Shown here piece after piece: positions 8,372-16,959 of a DNA stretch of 64,000 nt (position 1 is its first letter; the number at the start of each line of letters is the position of its first letter). The translations under genes were made by a program, and so were the position numbers. Under the pieces are notes generated by a model. The model saw nothing but the letters and a program-made list of their open reading frames with translations. It did not search any database and was not told the DNA's origin. The stretch spans positions 1,612,001 to 1,676,000 of the forward strand of contig NZ_CP131131.1 in assembly GCF_033705735.1 (NCBI RefSeq), written 5' to 3'. The stretch is from Shinella zoogloeoides. Its GTDB lineage: Bacteria > Pseudomonadota > Alphaproteobacteria > Rhizobiales > Rhizobiaceae.

Positions 8372-9223
8372 CTAAACCGGAACGCCGGCCGCTTCCAGAT
8401 AGAGGGCCTGGAGTTTTCGCGTCATCGGGCCGGGCCTGCCATCGCCGACCGTGCACTCGCCGATGCGCACGACGGGCATGACGAGGCTGGAGGCGGAGGT
8501 CTGGAACGCCTCGGCGGCGCCCTGCGCCTCTTCCGGCGAAAAGGCGCGCTCCTCGATGGTGAGCCCCTCGGCGGCGCAGAGCCGGGCAAGGGCGCGCTGC
8601 GTGCAGCCGGGCAGCGTCGCCTGCGAGGCGGCGCGGGTGAGGATGCGCCCGTCGGCGGTGATGACATGGGCCGTCGCAGATGCGCCCTCCGTCACCAGTC
8701 CGCCCTCCACCAGCCATACGTCGTCGAAGCCACGGGCGCGCGCTGCCTGCTTGGCCATGACCTGGCCGAGCAGCATGGCGGTCTTGATATCCCGCCGCTG
8801 CCAGCGCGGATCCTCTGCCAGATCGACGGAAATGCCCTCCCGCTGGCCTTTGGTGCCGGTCAGCACCTTTGCCTGCGTGAAGCCGACGAGCCGCGGCGCG
8901 AGCCCGTCCGAATAGAAGAAGTCGCGGTCCGCCTCGCCGCGCGAGACATGCAGGTAGATCGTGCCGTCCCGCAGGCCGTTGCGGGCCATCAGCTCCATCT
9001 GCACTGCGGCGATCTCCTCCATCGGCAGCGGCAGCGGAATGGCGAGTTCCCCCACCGAGCGTTCGAGACGGGCAAGATGAAGGTCGTTGTCGATCATCCG
9101 GCCGTTGATGACGGCCGTCACCTCGTAGATGGCATCGCCGAACAGGAAGCCGCGGTCGAAAAGCCCGATGCGGGCCTCCTCCTCCGGCACGAATTGACCG
9201 TGGATATAGACGATCCTGCCCAT
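8372..9223 (-). CDS. dat: D-amino acid aminotransferase (class IV PLP transaminase)
   Basis: The 283-residue protein has the layout of D-alanine transaminase. Its N-terminus is MGRIVYIHGQFVPEEEARI, with the FDRGFLFGDAIYEV segment. The PLP lysine is Lys147 in RRDIKTAMLL, and the class IV signature is near EGGLVTEGASATAHVI. It would swap the amino group of D-amino acids onto a 2-oxo acid, turning D-residues released by the two downstream peptidases into common metabolites. The start at 9223 has AGGAAGAG just upstream. A branched-chain or 4-amino-4-deoxychorismate role is possible in this family, but the length and neighbours favour D-amino acids. Confidence 0.85.
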   Translation of the reverse strand: MGRIVYIHGQFVPEEEARIGLFDRGFLFGDAIYEVTAVINGRMIDNDLHLARLERSVGELAIPLPLPMEEIAAVQMELMARNGLRDGTIYLHVSRGEADRDFFYSDGLAPRLVGFTQAKVLTGTKGQREGISVDLAEDPRWQRRDIKTAMLLGQVMAKQAARARGFDDVWLVEGGLVTEGASATAHVITADGRILTRAASQATLPGCTQRALARLCAAEGLTIEERAFSPEEAQGAAEAFQTSASSLVMPVVRIGECTVGDGRPGPMTRKLQALYLEAAGVPV

Positions 9224-9298
9224 CTCTTCCTCTTGGCTCCGGCTGCGCGGGACTGCCCCGCTTTCGCGCGGACCATAGGAACGACCGGCATCGGCTGA

Positions 9299-9339
9299 CC
9301 AATTCAATTTGGGCAGGACCTTATGCAAATTCTGCCTAG
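9299..9339. promoter_or_regulatory. 41-nt conserved element, copy B
   Basis: This is the second copy of the element at 5472-5512, placed about 80-115 bases upstream of the D-amino acid transaminase start. It shares 30 of 41 positions without gaps. Its inner dyad is TATGC-N7-GCCTA, one base off the perfect form in copy A. It lies in the gap between the DAP stop codon and the transaminase gene, so it probably marks a separate promoter for the transaminase-peptidase operon. Confidence 0.6.
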
Positions 9340-9358
9340 GCTATTATCTTTCAGAAGC

Positions 9359-10921
9359 TTAGCTGCATTTTTCATAGCCGATGCCGCGCGCCAGCCAGCA
9401 ACCGAGCGTCAGGCCGGCAATGCGTCCGGCCTCGTCGCGATGGGCTTGCAGGGTCCAGTCGCCGGGCGCCGGCGCGTCCATCGAGCGCCGCGTCGCGACG
9501 ATCCAGAGGTCCGGCCCGGCCGGCAGGACGATCTCCGGACGGCCTGTCCCGAGGAAACCCTCGGCCCAGAGATAGGTGCCGCCATCCCGGCATTCGATGA
9601 CGATGCCGGCATCCAGCTCCGCGGAATGGTAGCGTCCGGCGATCTCCGTCGAACCGACCGGCGGCGCGGCGGCTACCGGCATCAGCCGCTCGGCAAGGTT
9701 TTCCGAGGGGCGCCGCATCAGGATATCCTCGCCCTCCCGACTGATCGTGACGGAGGCGGAGGCAAGGCCGCCCTCCGGCACCTCCCAAAGCGTTTCCGGC
9801 GATGTGGCGAAACGCAGGGTGGCCGCGTCGTATCCCGATTCCAGCCGCGCCAGCAGCCCGGTCTCGCGGCTGAGCCACCGGCCCGTCCAGCGCTCCTTGA
9901 GGGGCTGGGCGACGGGATGCGGCAGGCCGAGCGCCGCGCGCAGGATCCGGTGGGCCGCACCATAGGCATCGCCGTGATGGTTGAACATGACGACAACCGA
10001 AAGCCGCGCCTCGGTCGAGGCGATGCGGTAGGCGCGGAAGCCGCGCAGGGCGCCACTGTGGCCAGTGAAGGCGAAATCGCCGACGCGCGCATGCTGCAGG
10101 CCGAAACCATAGGCCGCCGGGGCACCGTCGCGGAAGGTCTGCGGCACGGCGATGCGCCGGTAGAGGCTTTCCGGGTCCTCGCGCGTCGCGTCGATCCAGC
10201 ATTCATAGGCCAGCATGTCGTCGAGCGAGGCGGAAATGCCGGCATCGCCCCGCCAGTAGATGCTGTTTTCCGCCGGCATGTAGCCCGTCGCGTCATTGCC
10301 CTCATAGCCGACGACACCGTCTTCCGGCCGGCGCGTATCGGCCGTCAGCACCGCGCCCGCCATGCCGGCCGGCTGCCAGATGTGGCGCGCATAAAGCGCC
10401 TCCAGCGTCTCGCCGGAAGCCTCCTCGACGAGTTCGGCGACGAGCCGGAAATTGCCGTTGCTATAGGAATAGCGCGTGCCCGGCGCGAAATGCCCGGTGC
10501 GCGTGCGGGCAAAGACCTTCGCCGCATCCCCGCGCGAGAATTCCTGCTCGGCCTTCGCGCCATGCAGCACGGTCAGCGCCCAGTAGTCGCGCAGACCAGA
10601 CTGGTTGTTGCAGAGGTCGCGCACCGTCGGCAGGGGGCCCTCGAAATTCGGCAGGCGCGCGGCGAGCCGTTCGTCGAGCGCCTCCGGCGCGCCGCAGGCG
10701 GCAAGCATCGCCGCGCAGGTGAACTGCTTGGAGACCGAGCAGATCGGCAGCCGCGTTGCCGCGGTCATCGCCCGATGCGTGTCGAGATCGGCAAAGCCGA
10801 AGGCCCGCCGGGCGATCACGCGCCCCTCGCTCACCACCCCGACAACGCCGCCCGGACCGGAAAAGCGCGCCGCAAGCCCGTCCAGCTCCGCCTCGATCCG
10901 CCCGCCGTCGATCATGCCCAT
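9359..10921 (-). CDS. dap: D-stereospecific aminopeptidase DAP (S12 family, penicillin-recognising fold)
   Basis: The 520-residue product has the same length as Ochrobactrum anthropi DAP. Its catalytic residues fall at the numbers I recall for that enzyme: Ser62 and Lys65 in CSVSK, and Tyr153 in the YSN motif. The third motif, HSG, begins at His288. Beyond about residue 330 come the beta-barrel domains that in DAP shape the active-site gorge. The family removes N-terminal D-Ala, D-Ser or D-Thr from peptides and amides. No signal peptide is visible, so it acts in the cytoplasm. The start at 10921 has GAGGGAGA upstream. A plain class C beta-lactamase is excluded by the long C-terminal part. Confidence 0.9.
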   Translation of the reverse strand: MGMIDGGRIEAELDGLAARFSGPGGVVGVVSEGRVIARRAFGFADLDTHRAMTAATRLPICSVSKQFTCAAMLAACGAPEALDERLAARLPNFEGPLPTVRDLCNNQSGLRDYWALTVLHGAKAEQEFSRGDAAKVFARTRTGHFAPGTRYSYSNGNFRLVAELVEEASGETLEALYARHIWQPAGMAGAVLTADTRRPEDGVVGYEGNDATGYMPAENSIYWRGDAGISASLDDMLAYECWIDATREDPESLYRRIAVPQTFRDGAPAAYGFGLQHARVGDFAFTGHSGALRGFRAYRIASTEARLSVVVMFNHHGDAYGAAHRILRAALGLPHPVAQPLKERWTGRWLSRETGLLARLESGYDAATLRFATSPETLWEVPEGGLASASVTISREGEDILMRRPSENLAERLMPVAAAPPVGSTEIAGRYHSAELDAGIVIECRDGGTYLWAEGFLGTGRPEIVLPAGPDLWIVATRRSMDAPAPGDWTLQAHRDEAGRIAGLTLGCWLARGIGYEKCS

Positions 10922-11012
10922 GCGCGTCTCCCTCGATTCTTCCGGCCGGATATTGGTCAGCGCCGGCAGGCGAGGCAACTCCTCAAATTCGCCAACGCCG
11001 GAAGATACCGGC

Positions 11013-11029
11013 ATTGCCGGTTCGGCAAT
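11013..11029. promoter_or_regulatory. Palindromic candidate Lrp operator
   Basis: The sequence ATTGCCG-GTT-CGGCAAT is a perfect inverted repeat of 7-bp arms and a 3-nt centre, the form Lrp/AsnC sites often take. A half-site CGGCAAT recurs at 11064-11070. It lies between the divergent DAP and lrp genes, about 90 bases upstream of the DAP start. Confidence 0.55.
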
Positions 11030-11096
11030 TTTTCCAACCCAATCTTCCGAAGCGGGATATTTTCGGCAATGTTTCCCGGTGACGGCTGAAATATTC

Positions 11097-11125
11097 TTGA
11101 CATAATTCCGTTTCGGAAATTTACT
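11097..11125 (+). promoter_or_regulatory. Candidate sigma-70 promoter of the Lrp gene with an embedded dyad
   Basis: A consensus -35 box TTGACA (11097-11102) is followed after 17 bases by TTTACT as a weak -10. The spacer carries a second dyad, TTCCG-TTT-CGGAA (11106-11118), whose CCG-NTT-CGG core matches the palindrome at 11013. A regulator bound there would cover the promoter, which suggests autoregulation. Confidence 0.5.
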
Positions 11126-11143
11126 CCTCCCATTCAGGCCGAA

Positions 11144-11659
11144 ATGGAACCGGAAATGAGCCAGCGCTACATCATCGACGATCTGGACCGTGAGATCATC
11201 CGCTATCTCTCCGAGGACGGCCGTCTTTCGGCGGCGGAAATCGCCGGCCGGATCGGCAGCGTCTCCGAGCGCACGATCCGCAACCGCATTGCCACCCTGC
11301 TGCAGGCGAAGATGATCGTCATCGGCGCCATTCCCGATCCTGTCGCCCTTGGGCGCGATGTTCAGGTGGAATTGCTCATCGAGGTCGAGGCGGGTCGGCA
11401 GGAAGAGGTCGCCATCCAGCTCGCCGAATATGACGAGATCGGCTACCTCGCGGCGACCAGCGGCACGGCCAATCTCAGCGCCTCGCTCTTCGTCGCCGAC
11501 CATGCGGCGCTTCTCGAATTCATCGACCAGGAGCTGGGCAAGCTGCCCGGCGTCAAGCGCGTGACGAGCTCGGTGGTCCTGCGGCTCTACAAGGTATTCG
11601 GCACGAGGACGACCGCGATCAGCCGCGGCTCGGACCTCGGCGGCAAGAAGAAAGGATAA
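11144..11659 (+). CDS. Lrp/AsnC-family transcriptional regulator
   Basis: The 171-residue protein has an N-terminal helix-turn-helix (IIRYLSEDGRLSAAEIAGRI, then VSERTIRNRIATL). It ends in a RAM ligand-binding domain (VQVELLIEVEAGRQEEVA ... KLPGVKRVTSSVVLR). Such proteins sense amino acids and form octamers on DNA. An internal ATG at 11156 (MSQRYIIDD) is an equally good start. The gene is divergent from DAP and directly upstream of the HyuA-like gene (3-nt gap). It probably controls DAP, itself and the downstream operon. Confidence 0.92.
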   Translation: MEPEMSQRYIIDDLDREIIRYLSEDGRLSAAEIAGRIGSVSERTIRNRIATLLQAKMIVIGAIPDPVALGRDVQVELLIEVEAGRQEEVAIQLAEYDEIGYLAATSGTANLSASLFVADHAALLEFIDQELGKLPGVKRVTSSVVLRLYKVFGTRTTAISRGSDLGGKKKG

Positions 11660-11662
11660 CCC

Positions 11663-13207
11663 ATGCTGCGCATTGGGGTGGATGTGGGCGGAACCAACAC
11701 GGATGCAGCGCTGCTGCGCGGCACCGAGGTTCTGGCGACGGTGAAGTCCTCGACCACGGCAGACGTGACCTCGGGCGTCAGCGCGGCCATCCGCACGGTG
11801 CTCGCCGAGGCGGGCGTCGCCGCCGGCTCGGTCGATGCCGTCATGATCGGCACCACGCATTTCCTCAATGCCGTCGTCGAAGGCCGGCATCTGGAAAAGG
11901 TCGGCGTGCTGCGCCTTTGCGGCGCCTCCACCCGGTCCCTGCCGCCGATGATCGACTGGCCGGACACGCTCCGCCCCGTCGTCGACGGCGGCGCGGCGCT
12001 GGTCGGCGGCGGCGTCAACTATGACGGCTCGGAGATCGCCCCGCTCGACGGTCCGGCGATCCGTGAGGCCTGCCGCGACTGGCGCGCCCGCGGCATCGGC
12101 GCCGTCGCCATCTGCTCCGTCTTCGCGCTGGTCGATCCGCGCATGGAAAACGAGGCTGCCGAGATCGTCGCCGAGGAAATGCCGGAGGCGGCGATCAGCC
12201 TGTCGCACCGCGTCGGCCGCACGGGCCTCCTGCCGCGCGAGAGCGCCACCATCCTCAATGCCAGCCTCCACACGCTCGGCCGCGAGACGGTCGGCGCCTT
12301 CCGCTCGGCGTTTTCCGCGCTCGGCCTTAACTGCCCGCTCTACCTCACCCAGAATGACGGCACGCTGATGACGGCGGACTTCGCCGAGCGTTATCCGGTC
12401 TTCACCATCGCCTCCGGCCCGACCAATTCCATGCGGGGTGCGGCCTTCCTCACCGGGCTTTCCGACGCCGCGGTGATCGACATCGGCGGCACCACCACCG
12501 ATATCGGCATGCTGGTCGCCGGCTTCCCGCGCACCCGCAGCGAGGGCGCGATGATCGGCGGCGTGCCGACCAATTTCCGCGTGCCCGACGTCTATTCCTT
12601 CGGCCTCGGCGGCGGCAGCATCGTGCGGCCCGGCGACGCGCCTACGGTCGGCCCGGATTCGGTCGGCTTCCGTCTGCCGGAAAAGGCGCTCTCGTTCGGC
12701 GGCGACACGCTGACGGCGACCGACATCGCGGTGGCCGCCGGCCTCGTCGATCTCGGCGACCGCGACCACCTTTCGCAGATCACGCCCGATTTCGCCCGCC
12801 GGATGCTGGCGCAGATGAAGGCGAGCATCGAGACGGTGCTCGACCGCATGAAGCCGAGCGCGGAGCCGATCCCGGCCATCCTCGTCGGCGGCGGTTCGGT
12901 GCTCGTCGACGGGCTGCTGGAGGGCACCTCCGTCTCGCTGAAGCCGGATCACTTCGGCTCGGCCAATGCCATCGGCGCGGCCATCGCGCAGGTCTCCGGT
13001 GAGGTCGACAGCGTGGTCTCGCTGGAAGGCACGACGCGCGAGAAGGCGCTCGAAAGCGTGGTGGCCGAGGCGCGCGCCCGCGCGGTCGAGGCGGGCGCTG
13101 CGGCCGAGACGGTGACGCTGGCCGAAATCGAGGAGACGCCGCTGGCCTACCTGCCCGGCAATGCCGTGCGCATCGCGGCGAAAGTCATTGGAGAACTCAG
13201 GGCATGA
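11663..13207 (+). CDS. Hydantoinase/oxoprolinase family protein (HyuA-like, short form)
   Basis: The 514-residue protein starts with the phosphate-binding loop of the ASKHA fold (RIGVDVGGTNTDAALL). A second glycine-rich motif (VIDIGGTTTDIGML) lies near residue 273. This marks the hydantoinase A/5-oxoprolinase family, which uses ATP to open cyclic amides. At 514 residues it is shorter than the roughly 700-residue HyuA proteins and lacks their C-terminal region. It overlaps the DUF917 gene by four bases, a pairing often seen for this short form. The substrate is unknown; a lactam, hydantoin or cyclic dipeptide would fit the neighbours. Confidence 0.85.
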   Translation: MLRIGVDVGGTNTDAALLRGTEVLATVKSSTTADVTSGVSAAIRTVLAEAGVAAGSVDAVMIGTTHFLNAVVEGRHLEKVGVLRLCGASTRSLPPMIDWPDTLRPVVDGGAALVGGGVNYDGSEIAPLDGPAIREACRDWRARGIGAVAICSVFALVDPRMENEAAEIVAEEMPEAAISLSHRVGRTGLLPRESATILNASLHTLGRETVGAFRSAFSALGLNCPLYLTQNDGTLMTADFAERYPVFTIASGPTNSMRGAAFLTGLSDAAVIDIGGTTTDIGMLVAGFPRTRSEGAMIGGVPTNFRVPDVYSFGLGGGSIVRPGDAPTVGPDSVGFRLPEKALSFGGDTLTATDIAVAAGLVDLGDRDHLSQITPDFARRMLAQMKASIETVLDRMKPSAEPIPAILVGGGSVLVDGLLEGTSVSLKPDHFGSANAIGAAIAQVSGEVDSVVSLEGTTREKALESVVAEARARAVEAGAAAETVTLAEIEETPLAYLPGNAVRIAAKVIGELRA

Positions 13208-14325
13208 AGTACTGGACGCTCACCGAGGCGGATATCGACCGGATCGCGGTCGGCTGCGGCATTCTCGGCACCGGCGGCGGCGGCAGCACCTATCACGGCT
13301 CTCTGCGCGCCAAGGCGCTGCTGCGCGAGGGCAAGCGCATCCGCATGGTGCGCCCGGCCGACATGGCGCCGGACGCGCAGATCATCGGGATCGGCGGCAT
13401 CGGCGCGCCGACCGTCGGCATCGAGAAGATCGCCGAGGGCGGCGAGGGCGTGCGCCTGATGCATGCACTCGAACGGCATATGGGCCGCAAGGTCGATGCG
13501 CTGCTCGGCGACGAGGTGGGCGGCGGCAACGGCATCGCGCCGATGCTGACGGCGGCCATGGTCGACCTGCCGGTGGTGGACGCCGACGGCATGGGCCGCG
13601 CCTTCCCCGAAGTGCAGATGACGACCTTCTTCATCCACGGCCAGCCGGTGCAGCCGGCGGCGCTCGCCGATGCCGACGGCAACGTGCTGATCGTCACCGA
13701 GGCGACCACGCCGAAGATGCTGGAAAAGCTTTTGCGCGCCAGCACCATCGCCATGGGCTGCACGGCGCTGATGACGACAGCGCCGATGTCCGGCGACTTC
13801 GTGCGCCGCTTCGGCGTGCCGCACACGACGAGCCAGGCCTGGAGCCTCGGCAATGCGGTGCTGAACGCCCGCGCCGCCAAGGAGGATCCGGTCGAGGCGA
13901 TCCTCAGGCAATCCGGCGGCATGCGCCTGATGCGCGGCAAGGTCACCGACATCGCCCGCCGCGTCAGCGCCGGCTTCAACCGCGGCACGCTGACCGTCGC
14001 CGGGCTCGACGAGGATGCGGGACGCTCGATCGCCATCGAGATCCAGAACGAATATCTCATCGCCCGCGAGGGCGAGACGATCATCACAATGGTGCCGGAT
14101 CTGATCTGCATCGTGGATTCGGAGACCGGCCGCGCCATCGGCACGGAAGAGCTGCGCTACGGCCTGCGCATCGACGTGCTCTCCATGCCCGCGCCGGTGC
14201 TGCTGCGCAGCGAGATCGCGCTGGAATCCGTTGGCCCGCGGGCCTTCGGCTATGATTTCGACTTCGTGCCCGTCGGCATATCCGCCGATGCGCCCGCCGT
14301 TCCGCAATATGAAGAAGACGCCTGA
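13204..14325 (+). CDS. DUF917-family protein
   Basis: This 373-residue protein matches the DUF917 family: the N-terminus contains ILGTGGGGSTYHGSL, and a central segment reads LLGDEVGGGNGIAPM. DUF917 proteins occur next to hydantoinase/oxoprolinase-like genes, as here, and no reaction is firmly assigned to the family as far as I know. The start overlaps the stop of the HyuA-like gene (ATGA), so the two products are likely made in step and may form a complex. There is no signal peptide. Confidence 0.85.
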   Translation: MKYWTLTEADIDRIAVGCGILGTGGGGSTYHGSLRAKALLREGKRIRMVRPADMAPDAQIIGIGGIGAPTVGIEKIAEGGEGVRLMHALERHMGRKVDALLGDEVGGGNGIAPMLTAAMVDLPVVDADGMGRAFPEVQMTTFFIHGQPVQPAALADADGNVLIVTEATTPKMLEKLLRASTIAMGCTALMTTAPMSGDFVRRFGVPHTTSQAWSLGNAVLNARAAKEDPVEAILRQSGGMRLMRGKVTDIARRVSAGFNRGTLTVAGLDEDAGRSIAIEIQNEYLIAREGETIITMVPDLICIVDSETGRAIGTEELRYGLRIDVLSMPAPVLLRSEIALESVGPRAFGYDFDFVPVGISADAPAVPQYEEDA

Positions 14326-14357
14326 CCGTCCGCCCACCAACCTCCCGGGAGACCGAC

Positions 14358-15920
14358 ATGAATCGCCGTAATTTCCTGAAGACGACCGCTCTTGCCGCCC
14401 TTGCCGCCGCCGGCACCCGCTGGAACCTCGCGATGGCGCAGGGCACGGGCAGCATTTTCACCCTCGCCTGCCCGACGAGCTTCCCCGACCTCGACCCTGC
14501 GACCTCGTTCTCCAACGACGGCGCGGTGCTCGCCAATGTTTATGAGAGCCTTGCCCGCTACATTCCTGCGACCGACACGACCGCTGCGAAGATCGAGCCG
14601 TTGCTCGCCACCGGCTGGGAGGTCAGCGAAGACGGCAAGACCTGGACCTTCACCCTGCGCGACGGCGTGACGTTCCACGACGGCAGCCCGCTCACCTCCG
14701 AGGCCGTCAAGGGCTCCATCGAACGCACGAAGAAGATCGCGGGCGGTGCCTCCTTCATCTGGGGACCGGTGACGTCAATCGAAACGCCGGAGCCCCTGAA
14801 GGTCGTCTTCAAGCTCTCCGAGCCGCAGCCGCTCGACCTCATCGCCTCGGCCGGCTTTGCCGCCTGGATCTATGCGCCCTCGTCCTTCGACAAGGACAAT
14901 GCCTGGTTCAACGCCGGCAACGACGCCGGCACCGGCCCGTTCCAGATCTCGCGCTACGAACCCGGCCAGCGCGCGGTGCTCGAGCGCGCGGAAGGCTATT
15001 GGGGCGAAGTGCCCGAAGGCGCCTTCCAGACGGTCTCCTTCGAGATCGTCGAGGATGCGACGCTCGCCCAGAACATGATCGAGAGCGGCCAGGCCGACTG
15101 GACCTACAGCCTGCCCTACGAAAACCTCGAAGCGCTGAAGTCCAACCCGGACCTCAACGTCGTCGTCAACCCGTCCTTCGAGACGCTGTTCGGCCTCTAC
15201 AACGTCAAGCGCGCGCCGCTCGACAAGCTGAAGGTGCGCCAGGCCCTGTCGCTCGCCTTCCCCTATGACGATATCATCGCCGCAGGGACCAGCGGCTTCG
15301 CCACGCGCGCCAAGGGCGTCGTTCCGGCCGGCATCTGGGGCCACGACGCGGACGCGCCGGTTCCGAAGACCGACCTCGAAGCCGCCAAGGCGCTGCTGGC
15401 CGAGGAAGGCATCGAGCCAGGCCTCGAACTTACCATGACCTATTCCACCTCGCAGGCGCTCGAAGCCGTCGCCGGTGAACTCTGGAAGGCCAATCTCGAA
15501 ACCCTCGGCATCACGCTGACGCTGCAGCCGATGGCCTGGGAGGCCCAGTGGCAGCTCGGCAAGTCGAACCCGGAAGCCGCGCAGGACATCTTCGTCATGT
15601 TCTGGTGGCCGACCTTCGTCACGCCCTACGACTTCCTCTTCAATCTGTTCCACAGCGAGGAGAAGCCCAACTTCAACCTCGGCTACTACTCAAATGCCGA
15701 TGTGGATGCGAAGATCGACGAGGCGGCAAAGCTCTCCGGCACCGACCGCGCCCGCGCGGAAGCCCTGTTCATCGAGGCGCAGCGCAAGATCATCGAGGAA
15801 GCTGCGGCCGTGTTCATGCTGGACCAGCCCAACATCCACGTCATCCGCGCGGACGTGAAGGGTTATGTCGACAACCCGGCCTACGGGCACGTCAACTTCG
15901 TCAACAAACTGAGCCGGTAA
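14358..15920 (+). CDS. Peptide ABC transporter binding protein (family 5), Tat-type signal
   Basis: The 520-residue binding protein begins MNRRNFLKTTALAALAAAGTR. Its twin arginines followed by a hydrophobic stretch suggest export through the Tat pathway, unlike the Sec signal of the protein at 2058. The mature part carries family 5 features: GWEVSEDGKTWTFTLRDGVT, PLDKLKVRQALSLAFPYDD and late tryptophan-rich segments. It lies 32 bases after the DUF917 gene and starts the transporter part of the operon. The ligand is presumably the substrate of the HyuA-like/DUF917 pair, which is inference. Confidence 0.92.
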   Translation: MNRRNFLKTTALAALAAAGTRWNLAMAQGTGSIFTLACPTSFPDLDPATSFSNDGAVLANVYESLARYIPATDTTAAKIEPLLATGWEVSEDGKTWTFTLRDGVTFHDGSPLTSEAVKGSIERTKKIAGGASFIWGPVTSIETPEPLKVVFKLSEPQPLDLIASAGFAAWIYAPSSFDKDNAWFNAGNDAGTGPFQISRYEPGQRAVLERAEGYWGEVPEGAFQTVSFEIVEDATLAQNMIESGQADWTYSLPYENLEALKSNPDLNVVVNPSFETLFGLYNVKRAPLDKLKVRQALSLAFPYDDIIAAGTSGFATRAKGVVPAGIWGHDADAPVPKTDLEAAKALLAEEGIEPGLELTMTYSTSQALEAVAGELWKANLETLGITLTLQPMAWEAQWQLGKSNPEAAQDIFVMFWWPTFVTPYDFLFNLFHSEEKPNFNLGYYSNADVDAKIDEAAKLSGTDRARAEALFIEAQRKIIEEAAAVFMLDQPNIHVIRADVKGYVDNPAYGHVNFVNKLSR

Positions 15921-15936
15921 GGCTTACGGCGGTCCG

Positions 15937-16959
15937 ATGGAACTTCTCCGCTACATCCTGCGTCGCATGATCCTCTCCGCCTTCGTGGTGGTGGGGGTGA
16001 CCTTTCTGGTCTTCATCGTGGCGCAGGTGGTTCCTTCGGACCCGGCCGCGCTCTATGCCGGCCCGCGCCCGACGGCCGAGCAGATCGAGAAGGCGCGTCA
16101 GGAACTCAATCTCGACGCGCCGCTTCCCGCCCGTTTCGCGACCTTCGCCACGGCCATGGCCTCCGGCGATTTCGGCGTTTCCTACAAGTCGCGCCGGCTG
16201 ATCGCGGAGGACCTCCGGGCCTATCTTCCGGCGACGCTGGAGCTTGCGGTCTTCTCCACCGGCCTTGCGCTGCTGATCGGCATTCCGCTCGGGGTCGCCG
16301 CCGCCGCGCGGCAGGGCCGGTGGCCGGATCGGCTCGGCAGCCTCGGCTCGATTGCGGCCGTCGCCATGCCGACGTTCTTCCTGGCGATGCTGCTGCAGCT
16401 CGTCTTCGCGCAATGGCTCGGCATCCTGCCGCTCTCCGGACGCCTGTCCCGCGAGATCGCCATTGCCGCGCCGTTGCAGATGGTGACCGGCTTCAACCTC
16501 ATCGATGCGATCATCGCCGGCCGCGCCGACGTCTTCGGCAATGCGCTGGCGCATCTGATCCTGCCGGCCCTGACGCTCGCCTCCTATCCCGCCGGTGTCG
16601 CCATGCGGCTGACGCGCTCGGCGATGATCGAGATCCTGGAGCGTCGCCACGTCGTCGCCGCCCGCGCGCTCGGCCTTTCCGAGCCGCGCATCCTGTTCGG
16701 CCACGCGCTGCCGAACGCCATGGGGCCGGCCCTGACCGTGATCGGCCTCTCCTTCGCCTATGCGCTGACCGGGGCGGTGCTGGTCGAGATCATCTTCGCC
16801 TGGCCGGGCCTCGGCCGCTATGTCTCCGAGGCGATCCTCGCCAAGGACTTCCCGGTCATCGCCGCCGTCACCATGGTGGTGACGATCTGCTATGTCGTGA
16901 TGAACCTCCTTATCGACATCGCCCAGGCCCTGGTCGACCCGCGGGTGGCGCTCTCATGA
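15937..16959 (+). CDS. Peptide ABC transporter permease, DppB type
   Basis: The 340-residue permease begins MELLRYILRRMILSAFVVVG, the usual DppB start. It carries the external segment NLDAPLPARFATF and FGVSYKSRRLI, and ends DIAQALVDPRVALS. About six membrane helices are expected. It follows the binding-protein gene by 16 bases, and its stop overlaps the next permease start by four. It forms a channel with the DppC-type partner at 16956. Confidence 0.92.
   Translation: MELLRYILRRMILSAFVVVGVTFLVFIVAQVVPSDPAALYAGPRPTAEQIEKARQELNLDAPLPARFATFATAMASGDFGVSYKSRRLIAEDLRAYLPATLELAVFSTGLALLIGIPLGVAAAARQGRWPDRLGSLGSIAAVAMPTFFLAMLLQLVFAQWLGILPLSGRLSREIAIAAPLQMVTGFNLIDAIIAGRADVFGNALAHLILPALTLASYPAGVAMRLTRSAMIEILERRHVVAARALGLSEPRILFGHALPNAMGPALTVIGLSFAYALTGAVLVEIIFAWPGLGRYVSEAILAKDFPVIAAVTMVVTICYVVMNLLIDIAQALVDPRVALS

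Noticed and set aside
9359-10921. Class C beta-lactamase or D,D-carboxypeptidase reading of the S12 protein
   Set aside because: The long C-terminal barrel region, the length of 520 and the match of catalytic numbering to DAP fit an aminopeptidase better, and there is no signal peptide for a periplasmic lactamase.
9359-12952. A minus-strand frame open for about 1,200 codons through DAP, lrp and the HyuA-like gene
   Set aside because: Only the 9359-10921 part has family motifs. The rest is antisense to two clear genes and has biased, arginine/histidine/glycine-rich composition typical of shadow frames in GC-rich DNA.
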